From Polytrichum commune (Eukaryota > Streptophyta > Polytrichopsida > Polytrichales > Polytrichaceae), in NCBI GenBank assembly GCA_950295325.1, contig OX485803.1, forward strand, positions 17,422,001 to 17,486,000: DNA of 64,000 bases. Reading direction: 5' to 3'. Below, one piece after another: positions 37,880-49,612 of the stretch; the stretch's first letter is position 1; each line of letters starts with the position of its first letter. The notes beneath the pieces were generated by a model, which worked only from the letters and a program-made list of their open reading frames with translations, was not told the DNA's origin and did not search any database. Position numbers and translations under genes: made by a program.

Positions 37880-38250
37880 CGACCGATAACCAGCTCGAGT
37901 GGGTGGATGAATCTCTCTCCTCTCTCCTCTCTCTCTCTCTTGCCTCTCTCCATCCATCGACCTACCAAGCAGATGACCGTGTCCGATGGGGTGGGTAGGT
38001 AGAGGAGGAGGTCGGAAGGAATCAGCACAGAGCCTCCAGGAAGGAAGAAGAAATCGACGAAGAAACGGCGGAGATGGGCCCCATTGTGCCATCTTTCCCT
38101 TCGCACACTCTTTCTTTATTCCCCTGTCACTCGTAAGGATCACCTTGGCCTTCCTGTCCTGCACGCAATTCCAATCTCTCGCTCTCGCCCCAGCCCCAGC
38201 CTCCGATTCAGGTACCCACGCCCTGTGCATTCGGCCAAGCAATGGCTTCA
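37880..38250 (+). promoter_or_regulatory. Probable promoter / 5' leader region of the MAEA gene
   Basis: A local rise in GC content, a CT-rich tract at 37911-37952 and CpG-rich sequence around 38040-38220 stand out from the AT-rich surroundings, 1.5-1.9 kb upstream of the MAEA start codon. A donor-like 'ttcag|gtaccc' at 38208-38213 would fit a non-coding first exon spliced to the leader near 39700. This is inference; no TATA box is evident, and the overlapping frames on both strands are not supported as genes. Confidence 0.35.
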
Positions 38251-39741
38251 ATTCACTCCTGGATTGAGTGTGTTGGTGCGATCCAGGAAGTGGTTTGAAC
38301 GGAAAGAGAATAAAAGAAAACAGAAGAGAGCGAAAGTGAACAAAAGAAAAGAGAAAGGGAAGAGATCGCTTCGAACGGTGTGTGAGTTCGTGTTGTTCTC
38401 TGTATGTAAAGGGTGCTTTGTAAGGTTAGCATGGTTTGCTTGCCCTAAATATGTGTAAAGTGGTTGAAGATTCAGGAGTTGGGACCAAAGGATACTTTGA
38501 GTGGGTTTAGGATTCGCGAAATGTGCGTTGTGATGATGTTACGGGAATGCGTAGTGGGGGTTAGGATTTTGAAACCCTAGCTCTCTTGGGGTGAATTCTA
38601 GGTTGTGGTTGAATGTGCTTAATTTGTCATCTCTTGTGTACAATTGGATATGGTCAGGAAGCAGACGTATGCGGATGACGTTACATGACACCACGAGGTT
38701 TGTGTAGCCTGAGTTTGAATGAATTCAGGATGACATTTGTAAATTACAGAGAATTGGTAATTTAATTTTGTTGTGGGAGTTTTTTCTAGGTGCACTGGTG
38801 CCTTCATCTGTGTACATAGATTTATGGATCCTCTCTTGCAAATTTTGAAGGGTTGGATTTTCTCAGCGATGTGACGTTTATGAGTTTTACAAAGGGTGTT
38901 TTGGCTGGAGTGGTGGTGGTGGTGTAATCGGAAACTAGTTAGTTTCATATGATTGTCATCACATTATGAGTAGGTGGATGTTAATGTGCTTATCTTTGCG
39001 GTTGCTTATGTTATTCACATTTAATTTGTGTCTTGACACTTCAAGGGAATGAAATGGGTTTTTCCTTCGGATTCAGCGTTTTTAGAAGAGTGACCTTTTG
39101 AAATTACGAAGGGAACGACACAACTAATAATAAGACCAAATCTAATGCACTATCTGGTTAGGAATGGATAAGTGGGATTGGTGGTGACTTGTCAAGGCTG
39201 GTTTTGTAATTGGTGGTTTAGTAGGCTTCTTTGTTCTGCCTTCCTTTAGGGTTACAGGATTTTGTTACTGAACTGATGGAATTACGCAATGCCTAGGTTA
39301 TACAGAAGTGTTACACATCACATTCATCTTCATTATTTGCACAATTTTTTATATAACAGGCTGGATGGTTGAACACTGTAATAGGTTCATAGGTTTTTGC
39401 TAGAATGTTTTCTTGTACGCAAGAGTAGAGGAAGGAGGTGCTGCACTTTGCCCATAGACATATATATCTCTTATAATCGTACAGGAAGTTCAAGCATCCT
39501 GATATTGCCTCTCTACTTGTTTCTACAGAATCAAACCCCCGAGCTCCAAATTGATCACGAGTTCATTTGCCAACCCTCTGCCTCCTGTGCGGCACAATTT
39601 TAGCCTTAACACCAGAGAATCGATGAGACACACATGCACAAGTTATTGACGGATGTGTTTGGCATCCCACGGTTGACACAATTAGGTTAGGTCATATTTC
39701 CTGCTTTGTTTTACCAAAGAAAGCCTTACACAACAGCGAAC

Positions 39742-42700
39742 ATGATGGAAACTGATCCCCTCCCAGCATCTAATGGGGCAGCCACACCTGCTCCAGTGGT
39801 TGCACCTCCAGTACAGATAACTCGTGTCAACGATCGGCTTTCAGAGTCTCTCAAGCTGGAGCACCAACTTGTAAAGGTCAGTATTAGGAGATTAGGAACA
39901 AAATCTCTTCTGAAAAGGACACAAGTGCTGTCATATAATTTTATTCATCAAAACCATGGAGATAACAATGCATGTTGAATTGTCATGGGCTGATGAGGAC
40001 ATTCTTTGAAGAGGCCCAAATTTTTCAATTCTTATATGGTGGTTTATATCAGTTGTTCTAAAGATCATCAAGGTCAGATTTGCACCAACAGTGTTCAACA
40101 GAGAGTCTGGTGTCTAAGATTAAAAACATTCTGGTTCTGAATGCTTTTTCATCTGTAAAAAAGGAAGACATTATGTCCTTTGCCTCAAGTAGGTCATACT
40201 GGTTATTGAATGAGGTTGCCTTCTTGCCCAATGTAGGTCCCATATGAGCATTTGAAGAAGGCCATGCGGGTCAGCACCCGTTTGGTGGAGAAAGAAGTGA
40301 ATGCTGTGGTAGCTGGAGTGGCTGATGCTATTGACAGAGATATGTCCAAAGAAGAAGCTGTACAGCATCTAACATCTTTGGTGTCTCGATTGCAAGGGCT
40401 AAAACGCAAGGTATGCTTGTCAATATGCTTCTAAAGCTGTAAACAAGTGTATTCTTAGAATTAGTCTATTTTATATTTGTTTGGTTTCAGAATCCTAACA
40501 ATGTATCAAACCAAGTGACATTTTGGCGGTCTCTACCTGCCATTGCTGCGCACGGTCCCTACATATACTACCCATTGAGGATTGCTGACTTGGTCTGCAG
40601 TTGGACGAGAGCAACAGGAGTGAGCAAGTGCAAGTGCAAAGATGCCGAGCCAGACTCGATCACTTGAGCATGCTCCAGCGTCTTGGTGGCAAGGAGGTTG
40701 AAGCCAGCTGGAATAACACACGGGTCCAGAGAATTCTGGTAGATTACATGTTACGATCATCATACTATGATACAGCCCTCAAGCTGGCAGACTCAAATAA
40801 TCTTCAGGTTTGTCTCATTTGCAATCTATCATACATGTATCTGCAGTTGGCTAGAGCAGTCTAGTTTTAAAGACTTCCACTTGTGGATGTGGATTACAGA
40901 TAGTGTGGTGCTGTGGAAAGGGTGGCTTAAACTCAAGGCCTTAACCCAGATCCCATGGGAACTCCAAGATCAAGCCGCCTAAGGATGGGATAGTATTGGG
41001 TGGGTGACCTTAGCACTTGCTTTCCAGTGCACCTACCACCTATGGTCCACCCAATCATAGTGGGGTATCTGGGTGAACCGGATATTTTCAACCAAGCATG
41101 TGGATACCTAGGGGTTCGCCCTTTGGGGAGGTAGGTTCTGGTCGGCTTGTTTGCAGCCATTCAAGGTGTTTACCTTGGAAAGGTGGCAGTAGGCTTTGGG
41201 GGCCCTGTGATTCTGGTGATGCTCGTTTCGGGATTACATATAGAGTTAGACCACCTCAAATATGAAGCAACAACACATTTCATTCTGGCAACAGCATACA
41301 TCAGTGGTTGTCTTTCTTTTCTTTTTGGTGCTGTGGATGCTGACTTTTCACCAGATGTTGATGGTTTGTCATGGTAAACTTGATTCTCATAAGCACTATA
41401 AAATGGTACATGTGCAGGAGCTAGTTGATGTTGACATCTTCTTAGATGCTCGAAAAGTTGTGGAGGCTCTACGAAATAGGGATTGTTCCGAGGCCCTCAT
41501 GTGGTGCATCGAGAATAAGTCTAAGCTTAAGAAGTCAAAGGTAGTGCAGGTTCCTTCCTAATGAGTGCTCCCAATCCAGATGGCATACTTGACCTTCATA
41601 TGATGCCATCTTTAACTGACTTGTATAAGCTGATCTCTTATTTCATGATTCGTGAACCTGTTTTTAATGCCCATCAAGTTATTCTGATTCTCTTGTATAT
41701 TGCAGTGGTCACGTTAACCTGGTACAGAGCTGTCCTGATGACTATCATGTGGGGCATTTTTCCAGAGCAAATTTGAGTTCAAGCTGAGGCTACAAGAGTT
41801 CATAGAATTGGTCAGGGCAAACAAGATGATGGATGCTATTCATTATGCTCGCAAGTACCTTTCCACATGGGGCTCAACTAACATGAAGGAACTCCAGCAG
41901 GCTATGGCCACCCTAGCTTTTAAAAGTAATACTGATTGTCCTGGCTACAAGGTGCTTCTTCTTTACTTATAACTCTGAGTTTTGTGTCTTTTCACTCATT
42001 CTCAATCGATGGACAGTCCAGGCTGGCTGTTTGATACCTCGTAGACAGGCTTTGCAATTTTGTTTGTTTCCCAGCTGTAAATTACACTGGGACAACATTG
42101 TGGTATATGATTAAATTAATATTGCAAAAATATGTGCAATGTTGTGTGAATGCATAAAAATTCCTTTTTTCATCATGATTGACATCTTTGTTTAGAATGA
42201 AATGCCTCAATTCATCTTCTAGGTTTTGACAAGCTCAATAGCATGAACGCACTTAGCTGTTGTTGCATGAGTGATATATTGGCAAAGTTCAAAGAGTTCA
42301 TTGTAAGGATGACAAGATTTCGCCTGTCTTCTGAGTTGGGATAAAATGATCCTTAAATGAAGTTGTGGCATTGCTTTTTGTTTCAGAGATGTTTGATCCT
42401 GAAGGGAGTGTGTCTGGTTAGTGCAGATACTTTTTGATGCACAGCAGTGGGACAATCTGACTCAACAATTTAAACAAGAGTTCTACAAATTGTATGGCAT
42501 GACTCTGGAGCCCCTCCTCAACATTCACCTTCAAGCTGGCCTTTCTGCTCTTAAAACACCGTATCCACCTCCCAACTTGTGATTGTTGTTTGTCATTCAT
42601 GATGTTTGGATTTTGCAGCTTGAATTGCATTGTGTTCTGTCAAGAAGTCTGTCTAGGCTGTCCTCCCAAGTTCTTCATTACTCTGGATTAAGAACCAAAA

Positions 42701-43836
42701 ATCTAAGAATCAAAGAGTTTTCATGAGATTCTTTTGAATGTCAAGTTTCAGCTACTGTAGTCTAGGTCATTCTAAATTCTTATGGCTTCCAGAAGTCAAT
42801 GTATACTTTTGGATGAAGTCTATGGTACAATAATGGGAGTCCATGATGGGTCAAGAAACACAACTAGTCTCTCTTACTCAACCTGACCTCTGTTTTTCCA
42901 GCTATTTGTCGTGCACTTATATATCATATTCATGATTGTTGAAAGTCTGCAATGATTTGCCATCTCTTCAGCAGATACCCTTGACTTCAATTCCATCTAG
43001 ATTCTGTTATGAGGAAGGATGCACAAAAGAGGACCCACTGTCACAGGAGAACATTCGGAAGCTTGCAGAGCCATTGCCATTTGCAAAGCACATTCACAGT
43101 AAGCTAGTGTGCTATATTTCAAAGGAGCTGATGAATGAGGACAACCCACCATTAGTACTGCCAAATGGTTATGTGTACAGCACCCGGGTACGTGTCTCAT
43201 TCATGAATATGGTCCGAATATTTATGGATTTTTATCAGTCTGTATGTCTGAGAGGACATTTTGAAAGGATTTTGAAACTGTCAAGGATTTTGAAACTGCT
43301 TCACCCAAGGTATGCAGGTGTTATTCGGTTGGCTTTCCCAATTGGACAACTTATAGGATTGGTGTCTGGTCTGCTGAGGATCAATGAACAAACACCATAA
43401 AGACACATGTTTGAAAATGATTGGACTATGGCTTTGAATTTTGTTAACTATGCTACACTAAACTGTAAACACGATTGGGAGGACCTATGCATTTGGTTAA
43501 GTATTCAACAAACATGCACTTCCAATAGCCTTAAGTAAATCAGGGGAGCTCTGATTTCCAATCCAATTCTTGCTGATGTTTCATCGTAGATTTGCTAATG
43601 CAACACAGTTTTGTGTAAATCTAACCGGTAGAAGTTGGAGAGCATGAAAAACGGTCCGAGTAGCACCCACATACCTTGCACAGTTTAACATTCAATTGGA
43701 ACTGATACCTGATGTTTTCAAATATTGTCTCCAGGCATTGGAACAGATGGCTAGAAGGAATAATGGTAAAATCACGTGCCCAAGGACTGGTGCGGTTTGC
43801 ACTCTCTCAGACCTTTCGAAAGCATACATTTCATAA
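39742..43836 (+). CDS. MAEA: MAEA / GID9 homolog, RING-type subunit of the CTLH (GID) E3 ubiquitin ligase
   Basis: Eight coding exons: 39742-39876, 40237-40410, 40601-40807, 41418-41540, 41766-41951, 42427-42560, 43001-43187 and 43735-43836 (TAA). All have GT..AG introns and matching phases, giving 415 residues, close to the roughly 400 of animal MAEA. Domains in order: N-terminal helical region (1-140), LisH (about 144-172, VQRILVDYMLRSSYYDTALK), CTLH (about 176-233), CRA (to about 325), and the degenerate Gid-type RING near the C terminus (exons 7-8) with KLVCYISKELMNEDNPP and ITCPRTGAVC (C397, C404). In yeast and animals MAEA/Gid9 pairs with RMND5/Gid2 to form the catalytic RING dimer of a large ligase that marks proteins for degradation. 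The first of two adjacent ATGs is used as the start. Intron 3 holds a 5S rRNA-like insertion. No damage is seen, so the gene looks functional. Confidence 0.93.
40921..41038 (+). repeat. 5S rRNA-like sequence inside MAEA intron 3
   Basis: A 118-nt stretch aligns end to end with plant 5S rRNA: GATCCCATGGGAACTCC near 40950 (5S GGATCCCATCAGAACTCC), then AAGATCAAGCCG (A-box region), then GATGGGATAGTATTGGG and TGGGTGACC (C-box region), ending in GTGCACCTACC, which can pair with the 5' GGTGGC. Several changes exclude a working 5S gene. Sequence beyond the 5S part, up to about 41150, is not from the gene either. It could be a Cassandra-type TRIM LTR (these carry 5S in plants), a 5S-derived SINE, or a retro-pseudogene. 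Confidence 0.7.
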
Positions 43837-46800
43837 CTAAAGGCTACTTGATCTTCCAGTTCTAATGTGTTGGGTCCTGGAATGAGGTGGCAACTTGCTT
43901 CTAGAGCTCTTGTTGTAGCTAGTAGTGGTTCTTTCAAGGAATTTGACCATCTTTTTAAGGAAGCTCAAACTCCATCTGTAGTGTAGTCTCATGAACGCTC
44001 TTTATGAGGTGTGTGCCTAGGTGTATATTTGTAGGTAAGGTAGCTTCGCTTGTGATCTGGCAGCCAATCTGCAAGATACTGTAGCATACTGCTCGTGTGT
44101 CCCATAACGACGTAAATTCCAACCCAAAAGTTCTCAGTTTTCCTTCATCAGGATGACAAGTTCAAAGGAAAGGGCAATTCTCTTGTACTACTTGGGTCAA
44201 GCATCAGCTTTGCAACTGGCTCAGTGATGTACCATTTATCATCAGCTCATCAATTGGAATGATTCAGCATGTCATCAATTGGATGTTGGCAAGACTTTTT
44301 CTCTTACACTTTTGCATGATTTGGAAGATGTTCTTGATCAATGTTCCTGTAGTCATCCGATACACTGATTCTAGGTGCTTGCTGATGGGAAATTCAGTCT
44401 GATCTGAATGTCAGGATGACCAACATCTATTCCAGTACAAGAGTCAAATTTGTCTTTGCAACCAGCCATACACAGGGTTGGAGTAATATATGTAGCAGTT
44501 TGGACATTAGAGTGATTAAGGTGAGTAAGGTAGATGGGTCTTAAATGGTTATTTTTTCCAACTAGCCCTCCTATAGTAGGATATGAAAGATGTCAGTGTC
44601 CAGGGAGGTTTTTGGCATACAGTCCTATTCCTCTAATATGACACTCGATAATACGACAACCTTGATGTAATGACACAATTTTGTAAACCAAACTTTCTAG
44701 TTAAAATCTACCTCTATAATATGATTGACATTGTTAAAATGAAACTCTTAGACCGTCAAAATTTCACATTGTAGAGGTAATAAATGCATATATGGTAGGC
44801 CCCACACATGTATAAGTACATAGTTAATATTAAATGTGTAACTTTCACATACGAAATGTGGATAAAAGACATTTTAATGTCAAATCATGTTAAACAGGGG
44901 AACTAAGGGAACTAGGTTCTCTATCTCAAAATTTAATCTAGAGATTTATTAGCTTTTGTCTCTTTCGCAATAATATTTCACCTAAACCCTAAACCAAAAC
45001 CAAGGTGCATGATTTGTTTTGAGCATTTTGAACTTGATATTTATCAGAGTGATTTGATCTACATGTTGTTGGAAAGCTCTTGAAATTTCACGTATTATGA
45101 AATTCCTCATCAAAACTATAGCTTGGACAAGATGAGATGCCACTTGAACATTATATGATAATGGAAGGTGAAGACATCATTGAAGTTACATATTGCATGT
45201 CAAAGCTAGTTGATATGGCCTTGGCATAGAGAATGGAGCCACCTGGTCTTGACTTTAATGCAAAGCCCTTAGATTCTTTGGATGCTGATGAAAGACCTCA
45301 CTTATTGTGTGAAACTGGTAGATGCTCAACATCATGCTCAATTGTTAGCTACATTTTGGATGGACATCCCATGAGAGTTTACTCCCGCGTACGTAATGAA
45401 ATTGCAAGCCATATCAAAGAAGCTCAATAAGATACACGTTGCCAATTTGAAGTGGCAACATCAACAGACTATTGATTCCTTCTTGAAGTCCACATAGATT
45501 TCATAAGAGAAATTTGCATATTTGTGCAGACATTTGAAGAAATACTTATTTTATACATGTGACAACATTCTAATGTATATTTTCATGGGTAGTGGTAGAA
45601 CAACAAAATGTGCTCATGATCGGTATAAGGTAGACATGCCTAATGCGGTTGATTATCTTCATCTGACACCGATATTTAAATGACATGTGCTTTGGTGTGG
45701 GTCCAAGAATGGATACCAAAAAAGACATGCGTGTTAGAAGAGATTGGACTTCGTGCTCATAAATATGATAACCATTCTAAACTAAATAATGAACTCACAA
45801 ATATCAAAGTTGCAATTTCTATTATGAATAAGTAGGGAGCCTCATAATAAACGGTCCTTAATAGGCGCAACCACCTTACAAAAAAGTCCATCACAACATT
45901 CAATGACAAAACCATTTAATAATAAACCCCACCACATGTGGAGACATATCAAGATGGATTAGTCTGCAAAAATAGAGGCTCTTCATTTGTGGTTGCTTCC
46001 GAATCTAAAGATTATTCAACTCATATTTTAGCTTTCGACCTAGTATGCTCTTGGGAGGGTTTAGATTCTATCAATGATTCTTTTTTCTTTTCTTTTCTTT
46101 TCTTTTGGGGGGGGGGGGGGGGGGTTCCAAATCTACAAGGAAGCCCTACTAGCAATCAGAGTTTGGGAAGTTTTTGAAGCCTTAGTGGCTAATTGCCGGT
46201 AGTTGCTACGAAGGGTCGGATTTTTTCCAATTTACATCGGCAAGAGCCGGTCTTTTGTAAAATCAATCGGCCAATTGCCTATATTTTCATATTTTCATTG
46301 GCCAATATCCGATTAAATGGAATTCATATCGGCACTAATTGTTTAAAAAATGTATGAAAAGTTATTAGAAATCATTTCTTAGTACAAAATCTTGAATAAG
46401 TGAAAAGAAAGGCATGTTCAAAACTTTAAATTTGAAGAGTTAATATCCTTGGCAAGAATTGAACCTAGCAATGTCTTCACCGCTTGAAGGCCAAGGGTCC
46501 CCCAATTCTTCATAGAAGCAATTGGATTTGGTCATGAAAAGGTTGCATAATTCAAAAAGTTTAAGGTTTAGGGTACTTCCTCAAGTGCATCATCAGATGC
46601 CCCAAACAAATAGCGCTCTGGATGCTTCTGGCTGAAATCCAGTAACTCACAAGAAGAATTGGCTACATTTCCAGGACATTCTCTGGTCCATCGGCTAATT
46701 GCCAGAGGATTGAAATTACAGTCGGATTGCCATCCGATGGTTGGAAATTTGGACTGGCCATGAGGAGAAATCCATCGGTTGATAATGAACTAGCCGTCGG

Positions 46801-47157
46801 TTTTCCCCGAACATAGCTAGCAATCACTTTCACTTTTGGAGTGATGAAGCCAACTACAACCTTAAAGCTGTAGATTATGGATGAAAGCACACACTCATCC
46901 ATATACATGCATATTCATCCACAATCTCCCCAATTCATCGGCTTGAATTTTTTGCAATTCCATCCATCACAGACCACGAAGTGCGCTATCTTATATAATA
47001 ATACAAGATTTGGTGTCCTATCACTCCTTTCGAAAAAAGACTTTGCACATGGAACTATGTAGAAAGGTTAGCCAATCTAGCTCTTCTACATTTTGGTGAT
47101 AGTAATGATTGGCTATGGCCATGAGAGAAGCTTTCCTCGTCATTCATTGATTTGAAG
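43837..47157. other. MAEA 3' region and intergenic DNA
   Basis: The first few hundred bases should include the MAEA 3' UTR; no unambiguous poly(A) signal stands out. At 44611, after a TA, 'cagtcctattcctctaatatgacac' begins like the end of a pogo-type element, but I found no matching right end. A frame at 45233-45430 (DERPHLLCETGRCSTSC) is unrecognised. A dispersed-repeat copy is at 45681-45790 and a G homopolymer at about 46107-46122. Confidence 0.45.
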
Positions 47158-47159
47158 TA

Positions 47160-48208
47160 CAGTCTAACCTTGATAATGTCACCCTTGTTAATAGAACACC
47201 TTGATATTGTCACCTAAAAGTTTGAAACCGATTTTCATAGTGTAAAACTCCCTCGTTATTATCCCTATCACCCTTGATAATGTCACTATTTTTTTTCAAA
47301 ATCCGTAGTGTAAATGTGATAATATCAAGTATGGATGGATTGTATGGGTGGGCATGGGTTCGATATTATTGTTCATGGGTGAGCATGGGCTAAAGCAAAG
47401 CATATTGGGGGTCATTGAATGAGCTCTCATTCAATGCTTTCGGCATAGTGGGATGCCTTGTGTAATTTCAAATTTGGTACGTGTTTCGGAGTCCAAATGC
47501 TCAATCCAAAATGGAGGAAGCAACTTTGGAATTGGGTAGACTCATCGCCGCATTAAATTTGGGTTTGGATGTTGAAGGCAAGCCTGTAGAAAAGCTTTGT
47601 CCTTTGGAGTACATAAACATGGAAGGTGAAGATGATTTTGAGGTGGAATTTTCTACTGAGGAGCTTGTGCAATTAGTGCAAGATGGCGAACAGGTTCTTG
47701 ATTCCATGGAAGTGGACCCATTGATTGTTGATAGCAGTGATGATGAGTCTAAAGTAGTGAAGCTAAGCGATGCACAAAGATATGCTAAAGATGTTTTGAA
47801 TTTTATGACTAGACAAGGTTCTCAGATTTTCAGCACTCATGAGTTGTTAGAAATGGAAAAAATCCATGACAAACTCATTAGAATTGGTGTTGCACATTTA
47901 ACATCAACAAAACAATGTGACATTAGAAGCTTCTTTGTCTCTAGTGAGAGGTCTTTACCTGATCTCAATGACACATTATGATGTGCTCTTGTTGTTATTC
48001 ACAATTTTGAATTAGATTTTACATTCAAAAACATTGAAGTCTCGTATTTGTTATTTTAAAAAAAAATTGTAATTATATTTTGATTTTCTACGTATTTTTT
48101 GATAATATCACATTATGCACAAAATGTGACATTATCAAGTATGTCACACCTTGTTTATATCACACTTTTTGGTGAAACGGAGGGTGTGACATTATCAAGG
48201 TTAGGGTG
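47160..48208 (+). mobile_element. Internally deleted pogo/Tigger-type DNA transposon with intact ends
   Basis: The 1049-bp element has inverted ends: left 'cagtctaaccttgataatgt' from 47160 and right, reverse-complemented, 'caccctaaccttgataatgt' ending at 48208. It is flanked by the dinucleotide TA on both sides (47158-47159 and 48209-48210), the duplication typical of Tc1/mariner-pogo elements. Inside, an open frame (ATG 47511 to the stop near 47979) encodes an acidic segment (MEGEDDFEVEFSTEELVQLV) and a tail ending TKQCDIRSFF, which resembles the C-terminal end of Tigger-like DDE transposases. The DNA-binding and catalytic DDE parts are missing, so the copy cannot move itself. Confidence 0.75.
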
Positions 48209-48410
48209 TAGATACATAAGTTGGAGAATGTTCATGAGATAGAGTCTACATGTAGCTTCGTATATTAGATAGATGGAAGGTGGAGCCGAAGATTCATCAT
48301 ATGGGCCAAAAACGCCTCTTCAAGAGCCCCCCCCCCCCCTTTACCTTTACGTGAGTATAATCTACTTGCACCGTCTACAATGACTTCACATGTTGAAATG
48401 TTTTACAAAA

Positions 48411-48547
48411 CATTATTCACATCCATAATATTGTTATGTGGGACTGACAATATTCTACATAATATTCTTCACATTCTGTATGAATATAAGGAATAGTCCG
48501 TGAAATATTGTCAATCCTACGGAACACTATTATGGATATGAATAATG
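48411..48547. repeat. 137-bp hairpin MITE
   Basis: Arms 48411-48453 and 48504-48547 are inverted copies; left 'cattattcacatccataata', right 'tattatggatatgaataatg', with some mismatches in the inner part. A half-copy occurs at 30695-30786. A C homopolymer lies nearby at 48329-48338. Confidence 0.7.
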
Positions 48548-48782
48548 TTATGTAACAAGCGCACTTTTTGAGAATAAGTGAACGACTCTTTAGATCAAAG
48601 GATTTTGACGTTGTTGAATGTTGTTATGTTGTCCACATTCAAATAATCAAATGTTCTTCTTCTCAAAGTATATATATATTCAATGAAATGTGCTAAATGG
48701 TATTCTACTTGCATGAGTATGTGTCATCTCTGGTCCTTTACATCCATGCATATGATACATTATTTTAATATGGTCCTCCCTT

Positions 48783-49612
48783 CCCACCTTTCTAGAACGG
48801 TGGGGAACGGTGGGGTGACATCCTCACCATCACTATCACCATCACCATCATGTTGTTTGTTGTGTGGTAGACTATCGAGTGGGGCACTTAGTGCATTATA
48901 CAAATGACGTGTGGCATAATATAGGGAAGACTAAATTCATTTGAAATAAAGGAATTCCAAATAATAAAGGATTCATTAAAAGTAGAAAATCCAATTACAA
49001 TAAAGTAGATAGGTATAAAACGTGGCCATTACTTTTTAGTAGAATTAATATATTGGTTAAATTCTAGGATCCTAGGGTTTATGTCATGTTTATGTTTAGT
49101 ATGATTTGTTTGTAAGCATGTGGAAAAAGGTGTTGTTGTGTTTTGTGATAAGATACTCAAGCACAAGTTTTTCGCAATGATTTGTATGGAACCGTGTTTG
49201 TAATAGTATGTATGCACATGGATTACTTTTATTAATTATAAGGAAAATAGACTGCAATAAATTGCATTGAGATGAGAAATCTAGGTAATGTTAAGGTGCA
49301 AACAAATAGGTCGTTTTAGAGAATCAAGTAATTATAGGGAAACTTTAATTCATGCCTTGGAAGTAAATAGCCCCCTAAACAAGTACCCCTCCACTGCACA
49401 TGGTGCGCAAAAATCCCATAGAGTGCCCCACCAGTGAGTAGACTACTTTGGACCATGTCGTCTTGGCCATTGCACCAGTGAATGTGATTTACGAATCACT
49501 TGAACAGGGTCCCATGTGGTCCATGTACTCCTGCCACTTCACCATTTCCGTCCACCGTTCTCGAAAACGTTGGGAACGGTGCGGCGATGCCCCACCACGT
49601 TCTCCATTCTAT
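48783..49612. repeat. Possible large inverted-repeat element
   Basis: Words near the left (agaacggtggggaacggtgg; gtagactatcgagtggggca at 48868) recur inverted near the right (around 49410-49450 and 49550-49600). The match is broken by gaps and no target duplication was found, so limits and class are uncertain. The frames inside are not convincing genes. Confidence 0.35.

Noticed and set aside
37765-38458. Several overlapping frames of 90-124 codons on both strands
   Set aside because: They come from a GC- and CT-rich promoter or leader region; no conserved motif or splice chain supports any of them.
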